A stretch of DNA of 64,000 nt. It comes from Bacteroidaceae bacterium. Lineage in GTDB: Bacteria > Bacteroidota > Bacteroidia > Bacteroidales > Bacteroidaceae. A model generated the notes under the pieces. The model was not told the origin of the DNA. It was given only the letters and a program-made list of their open reading frames with translations, and ran no database searches. A program made the translations under genes and the position numbers. Location of the stretch: positions 53,655 to 117,654 of the forward strand of contig JAFUGG010000018.1 of NCBI GenBank assembly GCA_017469525.1. The letters run 5' to 3'. This document shows, piece by piece, positions 44,573 through 54,400 of the stretch. Each line of letters begins with the position of its first letter. Within the stretch, counting starts at the first letter, position 1.

Positions 44573-45739
44573 CAGCAGTCCGTCTGCGCTTTGGCAGATG
44601 TGGACGCTATATTTCCCTTCGAGTTCAGGGAAGGCTTGGAGGTATTCTCTGGTGACTTTCTCGGTGATGCTTTGCTCGAAGGCGGGGTCGATGAGTGCCA
44701 TGCAGCAGCCTTTGAAGCCTGCTCCGCTGAAGCGTCCGCCGTAGATGCCGTCGGTGTGGCACATGATGTCGTAGAGCATCTTCAGTTCCGGAGAACCCGT
44801 CTCCCAGTTGCTGATGCTGCTCTGTCCGCTTTCGAAACTGAGGCGGCCATACGTCTCGAGGTCGCCACGACGCCAAGCCTCGGCACCTCTCTCTACGCGG
44901 TCGAACTCCGTGTACCAGTGCTCGGCACGCTTCCTCCAGTTCTCAGGCAGGCGTTCCTTGTACTGCTCGTATATCTCGCGAGGCACTGCCCGCAGGTTCG
45001 CTTCGGGGAACTTGCCGTACTCCATGCCTGCGTAGGCCATCATGGCATAGGCGGCGCTTCGCGCTTCATCGACGCGCATGTTGAATTTGCTGCCGGTCAG
45101 AGTCCTCTCGATGCCGCTGAAGAAGATGGCGATGCGGTAAGGCTTCATCGACGGATGGGTGGGGATGAGTTCGTACTCGTCGGTCTTGGTGTCGAGGTAG
45201 AGCAGGTGGTCTTTCTTCGAATAGACCTCGCAACTCTGGTCGAGCTTGCCGCTGTTGACGCCGACATAGTCGTTCTCGGCAGCCATCGAGATGAGGATGA
45301 ATTCCAGCGGCTCGGGTTGTATATTGTTGACCTTGCAAAGCGCCTTGAGGAAAACCAGGGCCACGGCTGCCGACGACGAGAGGCCTCCGATGGGGAGGGT
45401 GCCTTCGATGACGCCACTCAAACCGCACGTGAGGGGATAACGCTCGCCGAGTTTCAGCGTAGCCCCGCGAAGATAGTCGGCCCAGTCGTTCTCCTTGTGC
45501 CGGGGCACATCGCGGACATGGAACTGGGCCCGCTTTTCGAACTGCAGGGAACACAGCTCCACCACGCCGTTGTGCTTAGGGCTGTAGGCAAGGTGGATGC
45601 CTTTGTCGATGGCCAAGCCCGTAATCTTGCCCAGGTTCGCGTCGCTGTGTGCACCGATGGGGCAGACGCGATAGGGGCAGAAAGCCATGGCCTCCGGCTC
45701 ACGCTTGTAAATCTCTTGGAATCTTTCCTGGCATTTCAT
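44570..45739 (-). CDS. GHMP sugar kinase of the galactokinase family, galacturonokinase-like
   Basis: The 389-residue kinase has a substrate-site motif CPYRVCPIGAHSDANLG (21-37) where galactokinase has GEHTDYN, the GHMP ATP loop PIGGLSSSAAV (116-126) and a C-terminal GGRFSGAGFKGCCMALI. The PIGAHSD form resembles plant galacturonokinase (PLGAHIDHQGG) more than GalK. With GH105 and GH2 genes upstream and a nucleotidyltransferase downstream, it may make galacturonate 1-phosphate (inference). Galactokinase or another uronic-acid kinase remain possible. Confidence 0.75.
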   Translation of the reverse strand: MKCQERFQEIYKREPEAMAFCPYRVCPIGAHSDANLGKITGLAIDKGIHLAYSPKHNGVVELCSLQFEKRAQFHVRDVPRHKENDWADYLRGATLKLGERYPLTCGLSGVIEGTLPIGGLSSSAAVALVFLKALCKVNNIQPEPLEFILISMAAENDYVGVNSGKLDQSCEVYSKKDHLLYLDTKTDEYELIPTHPSMKPYRIAIFFSGIERTLTGSKFNMRVDEARSAAYAMMAYAGMEYGKFPEANLRAVPREIYEQYKERLPENWRKRAEHWYTEFDRVERGAEAWRRGDLETYGRLSFESGQSSISNWETGSPELKMLYDIMCHTDGIYGGRFSGAGFKGCCMALIDPAFEQSITEKVTREYLQAFPELEGKYSVHICQSADGLL

Positions 45740-45788
45740 AGGTTAAGAATTTCTCAGTGTTTGGAAGTTTGTCTGTAGTCTGTCTGCA

Positions 45789-45874
45789 AAGAGGTATAGG
45801 TCTTTGGGCAAAGAGGTAGTCCTTTTGGGGCAAAGAGGTATACCTTTTTGCTTCAAGAGGTATAGGTCTTTGGA
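45789..45874. repeat. Tandem 22-bp degenerate repeat (GCAAAGAGGTATAGG type)
   Basis: Four imperfect copies of about 22 bp begin near 45786, 45808, 45831 and 45851. They fill the spacer between the GH2 and kinase genes. A related motif (TACCTCTTTGGCCAAAGA) is at 60295-60312. Confidence 0.6.
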
Positions 45875-48571
45875 TTACCTTATTGAGATGTTTTGCACAG
45901 CCCCCATGTTTTCGCAGAAGCGCAGGCGGTATTTTGTGCCGTCGCTCACCCTTGTTCGGATGGTGATGACCTGTTTCTCGCCAGGCAGCATGGAGAAGAA
46001 GTTGTCGCTGTAGAATGTACCGTGAACGGGCTTGTCGTTCAGGTCGGTGAGGAGCAACTGGCAGAAGAATGCGATGCGTCGGCTGCTGTTCCTCAGCGTC
46101 ACCTCCCACTCTTGGTATCCATCCTTGTCTGGAAGTCGGCGGGTCATCACTGTCGGCTTGGCCTCCGGCATAGTGCCAAGGGCCTCGAAGCCGCCTGTGC
46201 AAGGTCCGGTCACAGTATTCTTGCCCTCGTACTTGCTATTCGAGCGCCAATAGAAATTGCGGCTCAGGAAATTGCCCCTGCTGTCGGTCAGTTCGAGGGC
46301 AATGAAGTGGACGGGCGAGATGTCGTCGGGAATTTCAACCTTCAGCACGTTGTTTGCCACACCGTCGGCTGGTACATCGACCTTCGCCGTCAGGGTGCTG
46401 ACCTTGTGGCTCTGCATGTCATACAGTTCTGCCTTAGCCCTCAGCCCTTTCTTCGGCTCGATGAAATCGTTGCTCACACTCACCGTGTTCTTCAGGTAGT
46501 CGTACTGGATGTGCAGAGGCTCGAGGGCATGCATGGTGTGATAGAGCGATGCCGTGGGCTCCAGAAACCAGTCCCACATGCGGGCGCACACTTGCCAGTT
46601 GGGGCAGTTGTGGTACCAGAAGAGCAGACCCGAGCACCAGCGGTCGCCAAACTGCAACTTGTTCTCGTTCCACACTTCCCAGATGCTCTTCGAATTGATG
46701 GCGCCAACCATCTGTCCGCGGCGAGCGAACTCCTCGATGTTACTGCTCTCGCCGTACTGATTCACCATGTCTTTGTAGAGCGTGGTCATGAGGTGGAAGC
46801 CGTTGCCGTCCATGTAATCCCACGTCGCCTTATTGATGGGCCAGAGGTCTTCCCGTGGCATCATGTCGTAGAGGCTCTCCACGATGGGCAAAGTCGGAGC
46901 ACCGTATTCGGGATTGAAGCCGTCCACGCGACTGCCTCTATCCGAGGCGGTGTTCTCGTAATGGCGCATCGGATTGACTTGCTTATAGGGACTGCCGTCG
47001 TGCACACCATCGCATTCGCTCTGCATCTGGTACGGTATGCCGGGTGCCAGACGCTTGATGAGCTGCTCGGCGCCTGTGACGGCTGTGCTCTCGTTGCTCG
47101 ACACATAGATGACGATGCTCGGGTGGTTGCGGATGCGCTTCATTGTGCTTTCCACGTTGGCCAAGTAGAGCGGCTCGTCCATGGGGTGCTTCGTGTCGCC
47201 AGTCATCCAGAACTCTTGCCACACCATGATGCCCAGTTCGTCGCACAACTCGTAGAAGCGGTCGCTCTCTGCTATGCCGCCTCCCCAAAGGCGCAACAGG
47301 TTGATGCCGCATTGATTGGTGTAGGCCAGCTCGGTCTCCATCCTTTGGTCGTCGGTGCGGAGCATTGCCTCGGGTATCCAATTGTTGCCTCTGACGAAAG
47401 TCTTATGGCCGTTCACGATGAAGACCTTCGATTTGTCGGGCGTCTCGCGCGAGGCAATGACCTCCTTGATGCCGAAGCGCGTGGAGAGTCGGTCCATCGT
47501 GTTGCCTTTGCCATCAGTGAGCGTCAGTCGAAGCGTATAGAGATGTTGCTCGCCCTTGTTCTTTGGCCACCAGAGTTTGGGGTACTTTATGACGAGTTGC
47601 GGGTAGTCTTCCGGCGTGAAGGTGACGGTTGCGTGTTCTCCCCGCTGCAGCTTCATCTTCTTGGAAACGAAGGTGATGCTTCTGGCTTCGTCGTCTTCGA
47701 TGGTTCCGCTGACGGTGTATTCTCCGCCGTTCGTGCCGGGATTCCATACCTCGACACTGACTGTCTCTTTCGCCGTATCATAGTTCGGATGGGAAAGTTC
47801 CGAGGAGACATAAGGGCTGCGCAGTTGTTGGGGACCCGTTGCATAGAGTCGAATCGAGCGCCAGATGCCGGTGTTGCGGTCGCGGATGCCATCCTCGTAG
47901 GTGAAGTCCCAGCCCACCGTCATCAGTTGCGATACGTTCTGCCCAATCCATCCATCGCCTCCGTTGTGCCACTCGCCAACGGCTCCCCAACTTTTCGGTG
48001 CAGTTGTCCCAGGCACATCGACAGGGAAGACACGAATGGCAATAGCCGATGCCTGCCCGGGTTGCACGGCGCGGTCGGTGATGTCGAACGGCTGGCTGTT
48101 GAACATGCCTGCCATCGTGCCAATCATATAGCCGTTGACCCATATCTCGGCTCTGTAGTTGATGCCCATCGGCTCGAGCCAGATGCGCTTGCCCTTATAG
48201 TCGGACGGCACGATGAACTCAGTTCGGAACCAATAGGTATAGAACTCTCTTCCCACTTTCGCAATGTCGGGAATGACGTTGTTGGCAAGTTTGTTGGTCT
48301 GCCCGAAGTAAGGCTCGGGATAGACCTTCTGCTCGACAAGGTTCGTCAGGACAGTTGCAGGCACAATGGCTTCTGCCCATCCTTGCGGATTAAAGCCAGG
48401 CATCGAGATGTCTCGACCAGTCAGCTTTGTCTCTCCATCACGCATCATGTACCAAGTCTGGCTGCCTCCGTGCCCAAGGCGAGAGTCGAGGGTGATGTAG
48501 TCCTGCCTGTCGCCAGCTACGGCGGGCAACATTGCGACGAGTGTCAATAAAGAGAAGAGGATGTGTTTCAT
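45875..48571 (-). CDS. Glycoside hydrolase family 2, exo-beta-glucosaminidase/mannosidase-like
   Basis: The 898-residue enzyme has a signal peptide (1-20), a GH2 sugar-binding domain (about 40-245), immunoglobulin-like domains, a TIM barrel (about 370-670) and C-terminal beta domains. The acid/base is in YVSSNES (Glu494) and the nucleophile in GFNPEYGAP (Glu555), spacing that fits CsxA-type exo-glucosaminidases. The motif RLWGGGIAESDRFYELCDELG is typical of the CsxA/beta-mannosidase branch. It is probably periplasmic and removes a terminal beta-linked sugar. It lies 27 bp after GH105. Confidence 0.85.
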   Translation of the reverse strand: MKHILFSLLTLVAMLPAVAGDRQDYITLDSRLGHGGSQTWYMMRDGETKLTGRDISMPGFNPQGWAEAIVPATVLTNLVEQKVYPEPYFGQTNKLANNVIPDIAKVGREFYTYWFRTEFIVPSDYKGKRIWLEPMGINYRAEIWVNGYMIGTMAGMFNSQPFDITDRAVQPGQASAIAIRVFPVDVPGTTAPKSWGAVGEWHNGGDGWIGQNVSQLMTVGWDFTYEDGIRDRNTGIWRSIRLYATGPQQLRSPYVSSELSHPNYDTAKETVSVEVWNPGTNGGEYTVSGTIEDDEARSITFVSKKMKLQRGEHATVTFTPEDYPQLVIKYPKLWWPKNKGEQHLYTLRLTLTDGKGNTMDRLSTRFGIKEVIASRETPDKSKVFIVNGHKTFVRGNNWIPEAMLRTDDQRMETELAYTNQCGINLLRLWGGGIAESDRFYELCDELGIMVWQEFWMTGDTKHPMDEPLYLANVESTMKRIRNHPSIVIYVSSNESTAVTGAEQLIKRLAPGIPYQMQSECDGVHDGSPYKQVNPMRHYENTASDRGSRVDGFNPEYGAPTLPIVESLYDMMPREDLWPINKATWDYMDGNGFHLMTTLYKDMVNQYGESSNIEEFARRGQMVGAINSKSIWEVWNENKLQFGDRWCSGLLFWYHNCPNWQVCARMWDWFLEPTASLYHTMHALEPLHIQYDYLKNTVSVSNDFIEPKKGLRAKAELYDMQSHKVSTLTAKVDVPADGVANNVLKVEIPDDISPVHFIALELTDSRGNFLSRNFYWRSNSKYEGKNTVTGPCTGGFEALGTMPEAKPTVMTRRLPDKDGYQEWEVTLRNSSRRIAFFCQLLLTDLNDKPVHGTFYSDNFFSMLPGEKQVITIRTRVSDGTKYRLRFCENMGAVQNISIR

Positions 48572-48598
48572 TAGTTTATGTTTTGTGTCTCTTGGTAA

Positions 48599-49711
48599 TT
48601 AATCTTCTAATAAAGCTGCCGCGCACCACAGATACGGCCCTTGTCCATGATAGTCGCCGGTCATCTTGGGACGGTCCAGATAGTAGTTGAAGTCGTTCTT
48701 CTTACCGGTGCCGACGCAGATGTTGGTGACGTCGCCATTATTATTAATATAAGGTATAAGGGCGAGCCATGCTTTGCGAGCTGCAGGGGCATACGTCCCA
48801 GCAGGCAACCAACCCTCCTTCACGCCACGAATAAAAGCGTAGGTGAACATGGCGGAACCTGATGTCTCGGTCCAGAAGTCGGGCTGATCGATGAGTTGAT
48901 TCCAAAGGCCTTCGGCGTTGCGATACTTCAGGAGGCTCTTCATCATCTTCCGATAGCCCTTCATGATGCGCTTGTAGTATGGGCTGTCCTTGGGCAGGGC
49001 TTTCAATACTTCTGTGAGTCCGACTGCCATCCAGCCGTCGCCTCGTCCCCAGTAATAGGGTACGTCGGGTGCATGATAGAAGAGGCCGTTGGGACGCTGC
49101 AGTTCGTCGAGGTACTTGACCATCTCGTGAGCGGCTCGGTCGATGTACTTGCGGTCGCCAGTTGTGCGGTAGGCCCAGGCCTGCACGATGGTTATCATGT
49201 ACATATCGTCGATCCACATTCGTGTCTGCCACGTGTAGCCTTGGCGTGCGAGGCGCTTCTCGCTCTCTTTCGCATTAGCAGGCAGTTCCCATTGCGAGTC
49301 GGCATACGAGAGCCCCATCTGCTTGTAGCTTTCTTCCGTAGGGAAGGACTTGTAGAGACTCAGCGGCAGGGAACCGAACATGTTGAAGTCCACATGGTTC
49401 TTCGCGGGGATGTTCTCCTTGTGATTTGCCAAGAGGTCGTCGAAGCGTTCCTTCATTTTGCGGATAATCACATCGTCGCCCATGGCGCGCCCCCACATGA
49501 TGGCGCCGTTCCAGGTGCACACCTCGTGGTATCCCAAGTTCTTCGTGTCGCTCCAAGTCGCATGCTTGCCATCGATGAAATGATAGGCGAGGCGACGTCC
49601 CACTTCCTGCGGCGTGCTGCCCTGAGGGAAGTCTTTCAGGGCATCTTTCTTCGCTGCATTTGCCATTACGGCAAGCAGCAGGGCCAAAATCGTCAAAAGT
49701 TGTCGTTTCAT
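48599..49711 (-). CDS. GH105 unsaturated rhamnogalacturonyl hydrolase
   Basis: I start it at ATG 49711 (MKRQLLTILALLLAVMANAA), a signal peptide; a longer frame overlaps the promoter. The 370-residue protein has a YteR-like alpha/alpha barrel: YHEVCTWNGAIMWGRAM, the catalytic-Asp motif TRMWIDDMYMITI, NGLFYHAPDVPYYWGRGDGWMAVG (in two parts) and a GPYLWCAAAL end. GH105 enzymes hydrolyse the 4,5-unsaturated uronyl residue left by pectin or ulvan lyases. It is the first gene of a likely four-gene operon, with its own -7 element. Confidence 0.88.
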   Translation of the reverse strand: MKRQLLTILALLLAVMANAAKKDALKDFPQGSTPQEVGRRLAYHFIDGKHATWSDTKNLGYHEVCTWNGAIMWGRAMGDDVIIRKMKERFDDLLANHKENIPAKNHVDFNMFGSLPLSLYKSFPTEESYKQMGLSYADSQWELPANAKESEKRLARQGYTWQTRMWIDDMYMITIVQAWAYRTTGDRKYIDRAAHEMVKYLDELQRPNGLFYHAPDVPYYWGRGDGWMAVGLTEVLKALPKDSPYYKRIMKGYRKMMKSLLKYRNAEGLWNQLIDQPDFWTETSGSAMFTYAFIRGVKEGWLPAGTYAPAARKAWLALIPYINNNGDVTNICVGTGKKNDFNYYLDRPKMTGDYHGQGPYLWCAAALLED

Positions 49712-49746
49712 ATCAAATATTGAATGAGTTTTCTTCCAATTCCATG

Positions 49747-49754
49747 CAAAGATA
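49747..49754 (-). promoter_or_regulatory. Bacteroidota -7 element for the GH105 operon
   Basis: On the minus strand this is TATCTTTG, 36 bp upstream of the GH105 start and divergent from the biotin ligase promoter. Confidence 0.65.
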
Positions 49755-49850
49755 GATAAAAGTTTGCACATTATGAAGCAAATGGCCTAAAAACTTGTCT
49801 TATTTTGCTCTTTTCCTCTTTGTCTTTGCCTTCAAAAGGGAAAAGTTTAC

Positions 49851-49858
49851 TATCTTTG
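49851..49858 (+). promoter_or_regulatory. Bacteroidota -7 element for birA-pyrH
   Basis: TATCTTTG lies 27 bp upstream of the chosen start at 49885, with TCTTTG about 22 bp further upstream near the -33 position. Confidence 0.7.
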
Positions 49859-49884
49859 CACTATCCTTTCGTGAAAAAAGAGCA

Positions 49885-50652
49885 ATGGAGACGCAATTCA
49901 GTCTGGAAGATTCGCCGAGTTTTCGTATGATACGGCTCGATGAGGTGGACTCTACAAACAGCTACCTGCGGCGGCTCGACATGCAGGTTGACCAACGCCC
50001 GACGCTTGTGACGGCTGAGTTCCAGAGCGCTGGAAGGGGAGCCGACACGAATCGATGGGAATCGGAGCGAGCCAAGAATCTCCTTTTCAGCCTTCGCCTG
50101 ATGCCGGGCAACCTGCCTGTACGACGGATGTTCGCTGTTTCGGAGGTGGCAGCCCTTGCCGTTCGAGACGCCCTCAATGCGTTTGCGCCAGGCTTCCGCA
50201 TAAAGTGGCCCAACGACATCTACTATGAGAACAGCAAGGTGGCTGGCATACTTATCGAGAACGACCTGCAGGGAGCGAAGATCAGGTGCTCTACGATTGG
50301 CATCGGCATCAACGTCAACCAGCGACGCTTCCTGAGTGATGCTCCCAATCCGCGTTCCCTGGCGGACATCGTGGGGCACGACGTGGAGCGACACCTTGTG
50401 CTGGAGCAGTTCATGGAACGTGTCTTGCAATACATGAAGTCACTCGACGAGGGCAAGGATGACGTGCTTGATGCTCTGCACGAACACTATAAGGAGGGTC
50501 TCTACCGAATGGGTGAAGAGCATAAATTTATCGATGAAATGGGCGTTTTTTGCGCCAAGATTATCGATGTTGAGCAGTCGGGTCACATCATCCTGCAGGA
50601 TGCGAAAGGCATTCGACGCTATGAATTCAAACAACTAAAATATATAATATGA
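49885..50652 (+). CDS. birA: Biotin--[acetyl-CoA-carboxylase] ligase
   Basis: I start it at ATG 49885 (METQFSLEDSPSFRMIRLDE), since the -7 element at 49851 rules out the upstream frame. The 255-residue protein has the biotin protein ligase core: DEVDSTNSYL, TAEFQSAGRGADTNRWES (the biotinyl-AMP loop), IKWPNDIYYENSKVAGILIE (the substrate lysine region), and a C-terminal SH3-like domain. It lacks the helix-turn-helix of E. coli BirA, so it is a non-repressor ligase. Its stop overlaps the pyrH start (ATGA). Confidence 0.93.
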   Translation: METQFSLEDSPSFRMIRLDEVDSTNSYLRRLDMQVDQRPTLVTAEFQSAGRGADTNRWESERAKNLLFSLRLMPGNLPVRRMFAVSEVAALAVRDALNAFAPGFRIKWPNDIYYENSKVAGILIENDLQGAKIRCSTIGIGINVNQRRFLSDAPNPRSLADIVGHDVERHLVLEQFMERVLQYMKSLDEGKDDVLDALHEHYKEGLYRMGEEHKFIDEMGVFCAKIIDVEQSGHIILQDAKGIRRYEFKQLKYII

Positions 50653-51356
50653 GATTCAAACGCATTCTTCTTAAGCTTTCGGGCGAGAGCTTAATGGGTG
50701 AACAAGGCTACGGCATCGACGTAAAACGACTGAATGAGTATGCCACACAAATCAAAGAAGTGGCTGACATGGGCGTGCAGATTGGCATCGTCATCGGTGG
50801 AGGCAACATCTTCCGCGGTTTGTCGGGAGCCGGCAAGGGCTTCGACCGCGTCAAGGGCGACCAGATGGGCATGTGCGCCACAGTCATCAACTCACTGGCT
50901 TTGAGCAGCGCGCTCGATTCTGTCGGCCAGAAGAACCGCGTCATGACGGCTATCCGCATGGAGCCTATCGGCGAGTTCTACGGCAAATGGAAGGCCATCG
51001 AAGCGATGGAAAGGGGCGAAGTGGTCATCTTCAGCGCAGGAACGGGCAGTCCCTACTTCACTACGGACACTGGCTCCTCGCTGCGTGGCATCGAGATTGA
51101 GGCCGACGTTATGCTGAAAGGCACCCGCGTGGACGGCATCTACACGGCCGACCCCGAGAAAGACCCCACGGCGACGAAGTTCCATGACATCACCTACGAG
51201 GAAGTCATTGCACGGAACCTGAAGGTGATGGACATCACTGCCACCGCCATGTGCATGCAGAACAACCTGCCCATCTATGTCTTCAACATGGATCAGGTTG
51301 GCAACCTCGGCCGCGTCCTCAGCGGCGAGGACATCGGCACGCTGGTGCACAACTGA
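50649..51356 (+). CDS. pyrH: UMP kinase
   Basis: The 235-residue amino-acid-kinase-fold protein shows KRILLKLSGESLMG at the start, IGIVIGGGNIFRG and the UMP-site ATAMCMQNNLPIYVFNM. It phosphorylates UMP to UDP in the cytoplasm. It overlaps the ligase gene by 4 bp and ends just before a terminator. Confidence 0.97.
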   Translation: MRFKRILLKLSGESLMGEQGYGIDVKRLNEYATQIKEVADMGVQIGIVIGGGNIFRGLSGAGKGFDRVKGDQMGMCATVINSLALSSALDSVGQKNRVMTAIRMEPIGEFYGKWKAIEAMERGEVVIFSAGTGSPYFTTDTGSSLRGIEIEADVMLKGTRVDGIYTADPEKDPTATKFHDITYEEVIARNLKVMDITATAMCMQNNLPIYVFNMDQVGNLGRVLSGEDIGTLVHN

Positions 51357-51371
51357 TACCAGGCAAAAACA

Positions 51372-51417
51372 AAGGCGGGGACATCAGTTCGAAAGAACAA
51401 TGTCCCCGCCTTCTTTG
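51372..51417 (+). terminator. Rho-independent terminator of birA-pyrH
   Basis: AAGGCGGGGACAT pairs with ATGTCCCCGCCTT over 13 bp around a 15-nt loop, followed by CTTTG. AAACAAAGG on the other side could make it bidirectional. Confidence 0.85.
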
Positions 51418-51437
51418 TATGCGATATATCCTAAACC

Positions 51438-54400
51438 TTAAGTATTGGTGTGTCGCGTCGGGTTACTTGACGAGCACCTTTCTGCCGCCCACGATATTGA
51501 TGCCACGTTGCATCTTCTGGAGGCGTTGTCCGGCAAGATTATAGATGGCGTCATTGACCATTGAAGATTGACCATTTCTATTGCGTCAGGATCGATGTTG
51601 GTGTACTCTCCTTCGTAGAAGAATACCTGCAGGTGGTCCTTCAGAAGCATGGGATAGTCGTCGGTAGCCAGCGTCTGGAACCAGTTGACATGTACCTGTC
51701 CTTCGTTGAGCTTGTAGCAGATTTCGCCGCTCTTAAGCTGTTCGTCGTTGACAGAGGTAGCCGTTGCCGACTGGTCGCCATAGGCTCTTGCGCCGCTGTC
51801 GGCGAGCCAGTAGTTGTTATTGAACGTAGAGTTGGCGTGGCCGCGCAAGCGTCCTACGATGACACCGCCGTAGGTAGGAGCACTGTCAGTGGTCGTCTTG
51901 ACGGCTCCCACATTGAGGCAGTTGTTGACGCCCACGAAGCTGTCGTTGTTGACATATCCGCAGATGCCAGCGGCATAGGCTCCGGCATTGCTGAAGAGAA
52001 CGGTACCGTAGTTGGCACAGTTCTCGTAGAGGCAGTTCTCGTTGGAGTATCCTCCGATGCCGCCAATGCAGTCGTGGCTGTTGTGGGTGTCGGTGATGAT
52101 GCCGCTGAAGGAGCAGTTGTAGGCTTTGCTACCGGCCCGCATGTCGCCGCAGACACCGCCGATGTGGTGCGACGTGGCTGCAGAGGCAATGGTGAGAGTC
52201 GAGTGGATGTCCCTGATCATACAGCCTTCTGCCCATCCGATGACGCCGTAGCCTGTGCCGCCGTTATACTGGAAGGCACCGTCGATGCTGAAGTCCCTAA
52301 TAGTGGCAGAGGTAGCCTTGCCGAAGAGACCCTGTGCATCGCCAGAGAGGGTAAGGGTGAAGAATTCGCCTTCCTCGTCGTATGTACCGAAGCCCGTAAT
52401 CTTGTGTCCCTGGCCGTCGAAGTAGCCCTTGTAGGGATAAGTCGTGGTACCGATGGGCAGGATTTCCGTCAGTTCGCTCATGTCGATGTCGGCAGTCAGT
52501 TCAGCCTTGGCATCGTTCTGCCCATTGTTCACCACAAGGGCGAAGAGCTGCAACTGCTGTGCCGTGGAAATCTGATAGAAGTTTTTCTCGTCCTTCGGCA
52601 GCATATGGTCCACGATGTTCAGCTTTTCGGCCAGTGCCAGAGCCTCTTCCGTTGAGATGTCACCCGACATGTAGTGTGCCTGAACCTCAAGTATCAGGTC
52701 GCTCCATTCGTTGTATTCCTCCTGTGTGATGAGGTCAATGCCTATGAGCGTATCGAGGAAGTCGAACAGACTGTTGGCCTTGTCGAACATGGCGATATAA
52801 GCCTTGCGGCAGTCGAGAACCTGGTTGAAGAGGTCGGAGAAGGTGCCAATGAGCTCCATCTTGTCCTTGCCCGTCTCGGCAGTCTCTACGTCAGCTATGG
52901 CGTCCTCCAGCTGTCTCTTCAGTTCCTCAGACATATTGGGGTACATGGCGAACTCGTTCGGGTCGTCGCTCCAGAAGAAGTCCACGATGACCTGAGCACG
53001 TGCAACATATTCCTGCAACACGTCGGCGAGTTTCTCGTCAGCCTCGTCGGCTGTGCCGAGGTAATAGACGTGTACATCTCCGAAGGGCATCCAGTCCTTG
53101 ACAAGACCTGTTCCGAGGTTGCGCATGCCAACGGTCAGCGTGCCGTCGGTCACCTCTGTGGCGCAATAGTTCATGTAGCGTCCTGCCTTGAAGGCAACAG
53201 AGCAGGCATCCCTCGAATTAGGCACCCAGCCCGTAATGTCGTCCATTACGTAATCAGCATCACCCCCTTCGCCGAGGCAGTTCACACCTGGCTCAGCATC
53301 GTCATAGGAGATGACGTCCTCGCCTTGCGTCATGAAGTAGTTCACCGTACCGTTCATGTAGAGCTGGCCAGCATAGTACTGCGACGTGATGTCCGTGCCG
53401 GCACGGAACAAGCCGTTCGCTTTCATCATGTAGATACCGTTAGGCATCTCGCTGATCGTCTGGCTGATGTTGACGCTGTTGTTGTTGTATGCTTCTGCCA
53501 CAGGCATGATGTCTGTCTTGCCGCCAACAACAGTGCTGCCGCCATCGTGCTCTTCTGTCCAACCCTCGAAGTCATTCGCAAAGGAGGGGTTCACAAGCAG
53601 GCGGGTCACTTCAGTGCCTGCTGTGATGCCACCGGCAATGGCATTCTCCAGCAACTGGTTCACGAAGGCAATCTCGGCAAGAATCTGTTCGTCGTCCAGA
53701 TTGCAGTAGTCCATGACGTAGGAATAGCTACCGTTGGGATAGTCGCTGCCGGGCTCCACGCTATCATTGAGATAATTGGCAAGCAAGGTAGCCCATTCGC
53801 CTTCGAGGCTGTTCTCCTCCATATATGTGGCGACGGCAGCGCAGGCATGAACGTATGCATCATAGTTGGCTGCGGAAAGCTTGATAGCATCCTTCAGCTC
53901 CATAGAAGCCTTGTAGGCCGCAATGAAGTCGTCGAAGTTGTCGATGCTTTCCCAGGAATTAATATCTTCCGTATATTCTTCGAGCAAAGCAGTGTAGGCA
54001 ACAGTGTTCTCTGTGAACGCTGTCTCGACGGCAATAATATTGTCGCGGAACGACTCGAACGACTCAGCATCGGAGATGCAGTCGAATCCGCCGGGCGTCT
54101 CGAAGACAATGGCACCATCGCCCATGGGAACGGGATAATCTTCGTAGCCAATCGTCTGACGCCAGACAGGGTCGAGGAACGACTCTTCGTTCAAATTCCA
54201 GCAAATCTCACCGCTGGCAAGCTGGGCATCGGTTACCTCTACGGGCGCTGTGCCTTTACCTGAACCACCGCTGGAGGTGCCAGATGCCGGGACGCCAGTG
54301 TTCTTATAGTAGTTGTTGGCAAGGGTGATGCCGGTGTTGCCGCTGTCGTATGTGATTCTTCCGACTATATGGCCGATGTTCATGGCATTCCCTTCTTTGT

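Noticed and set aside
45893..48550. 885-codon open frame opposite the GH2 gene
   Set aside because: It is an antisense shadow of GH2, which has a signal peptide and intact catalytic motifs.
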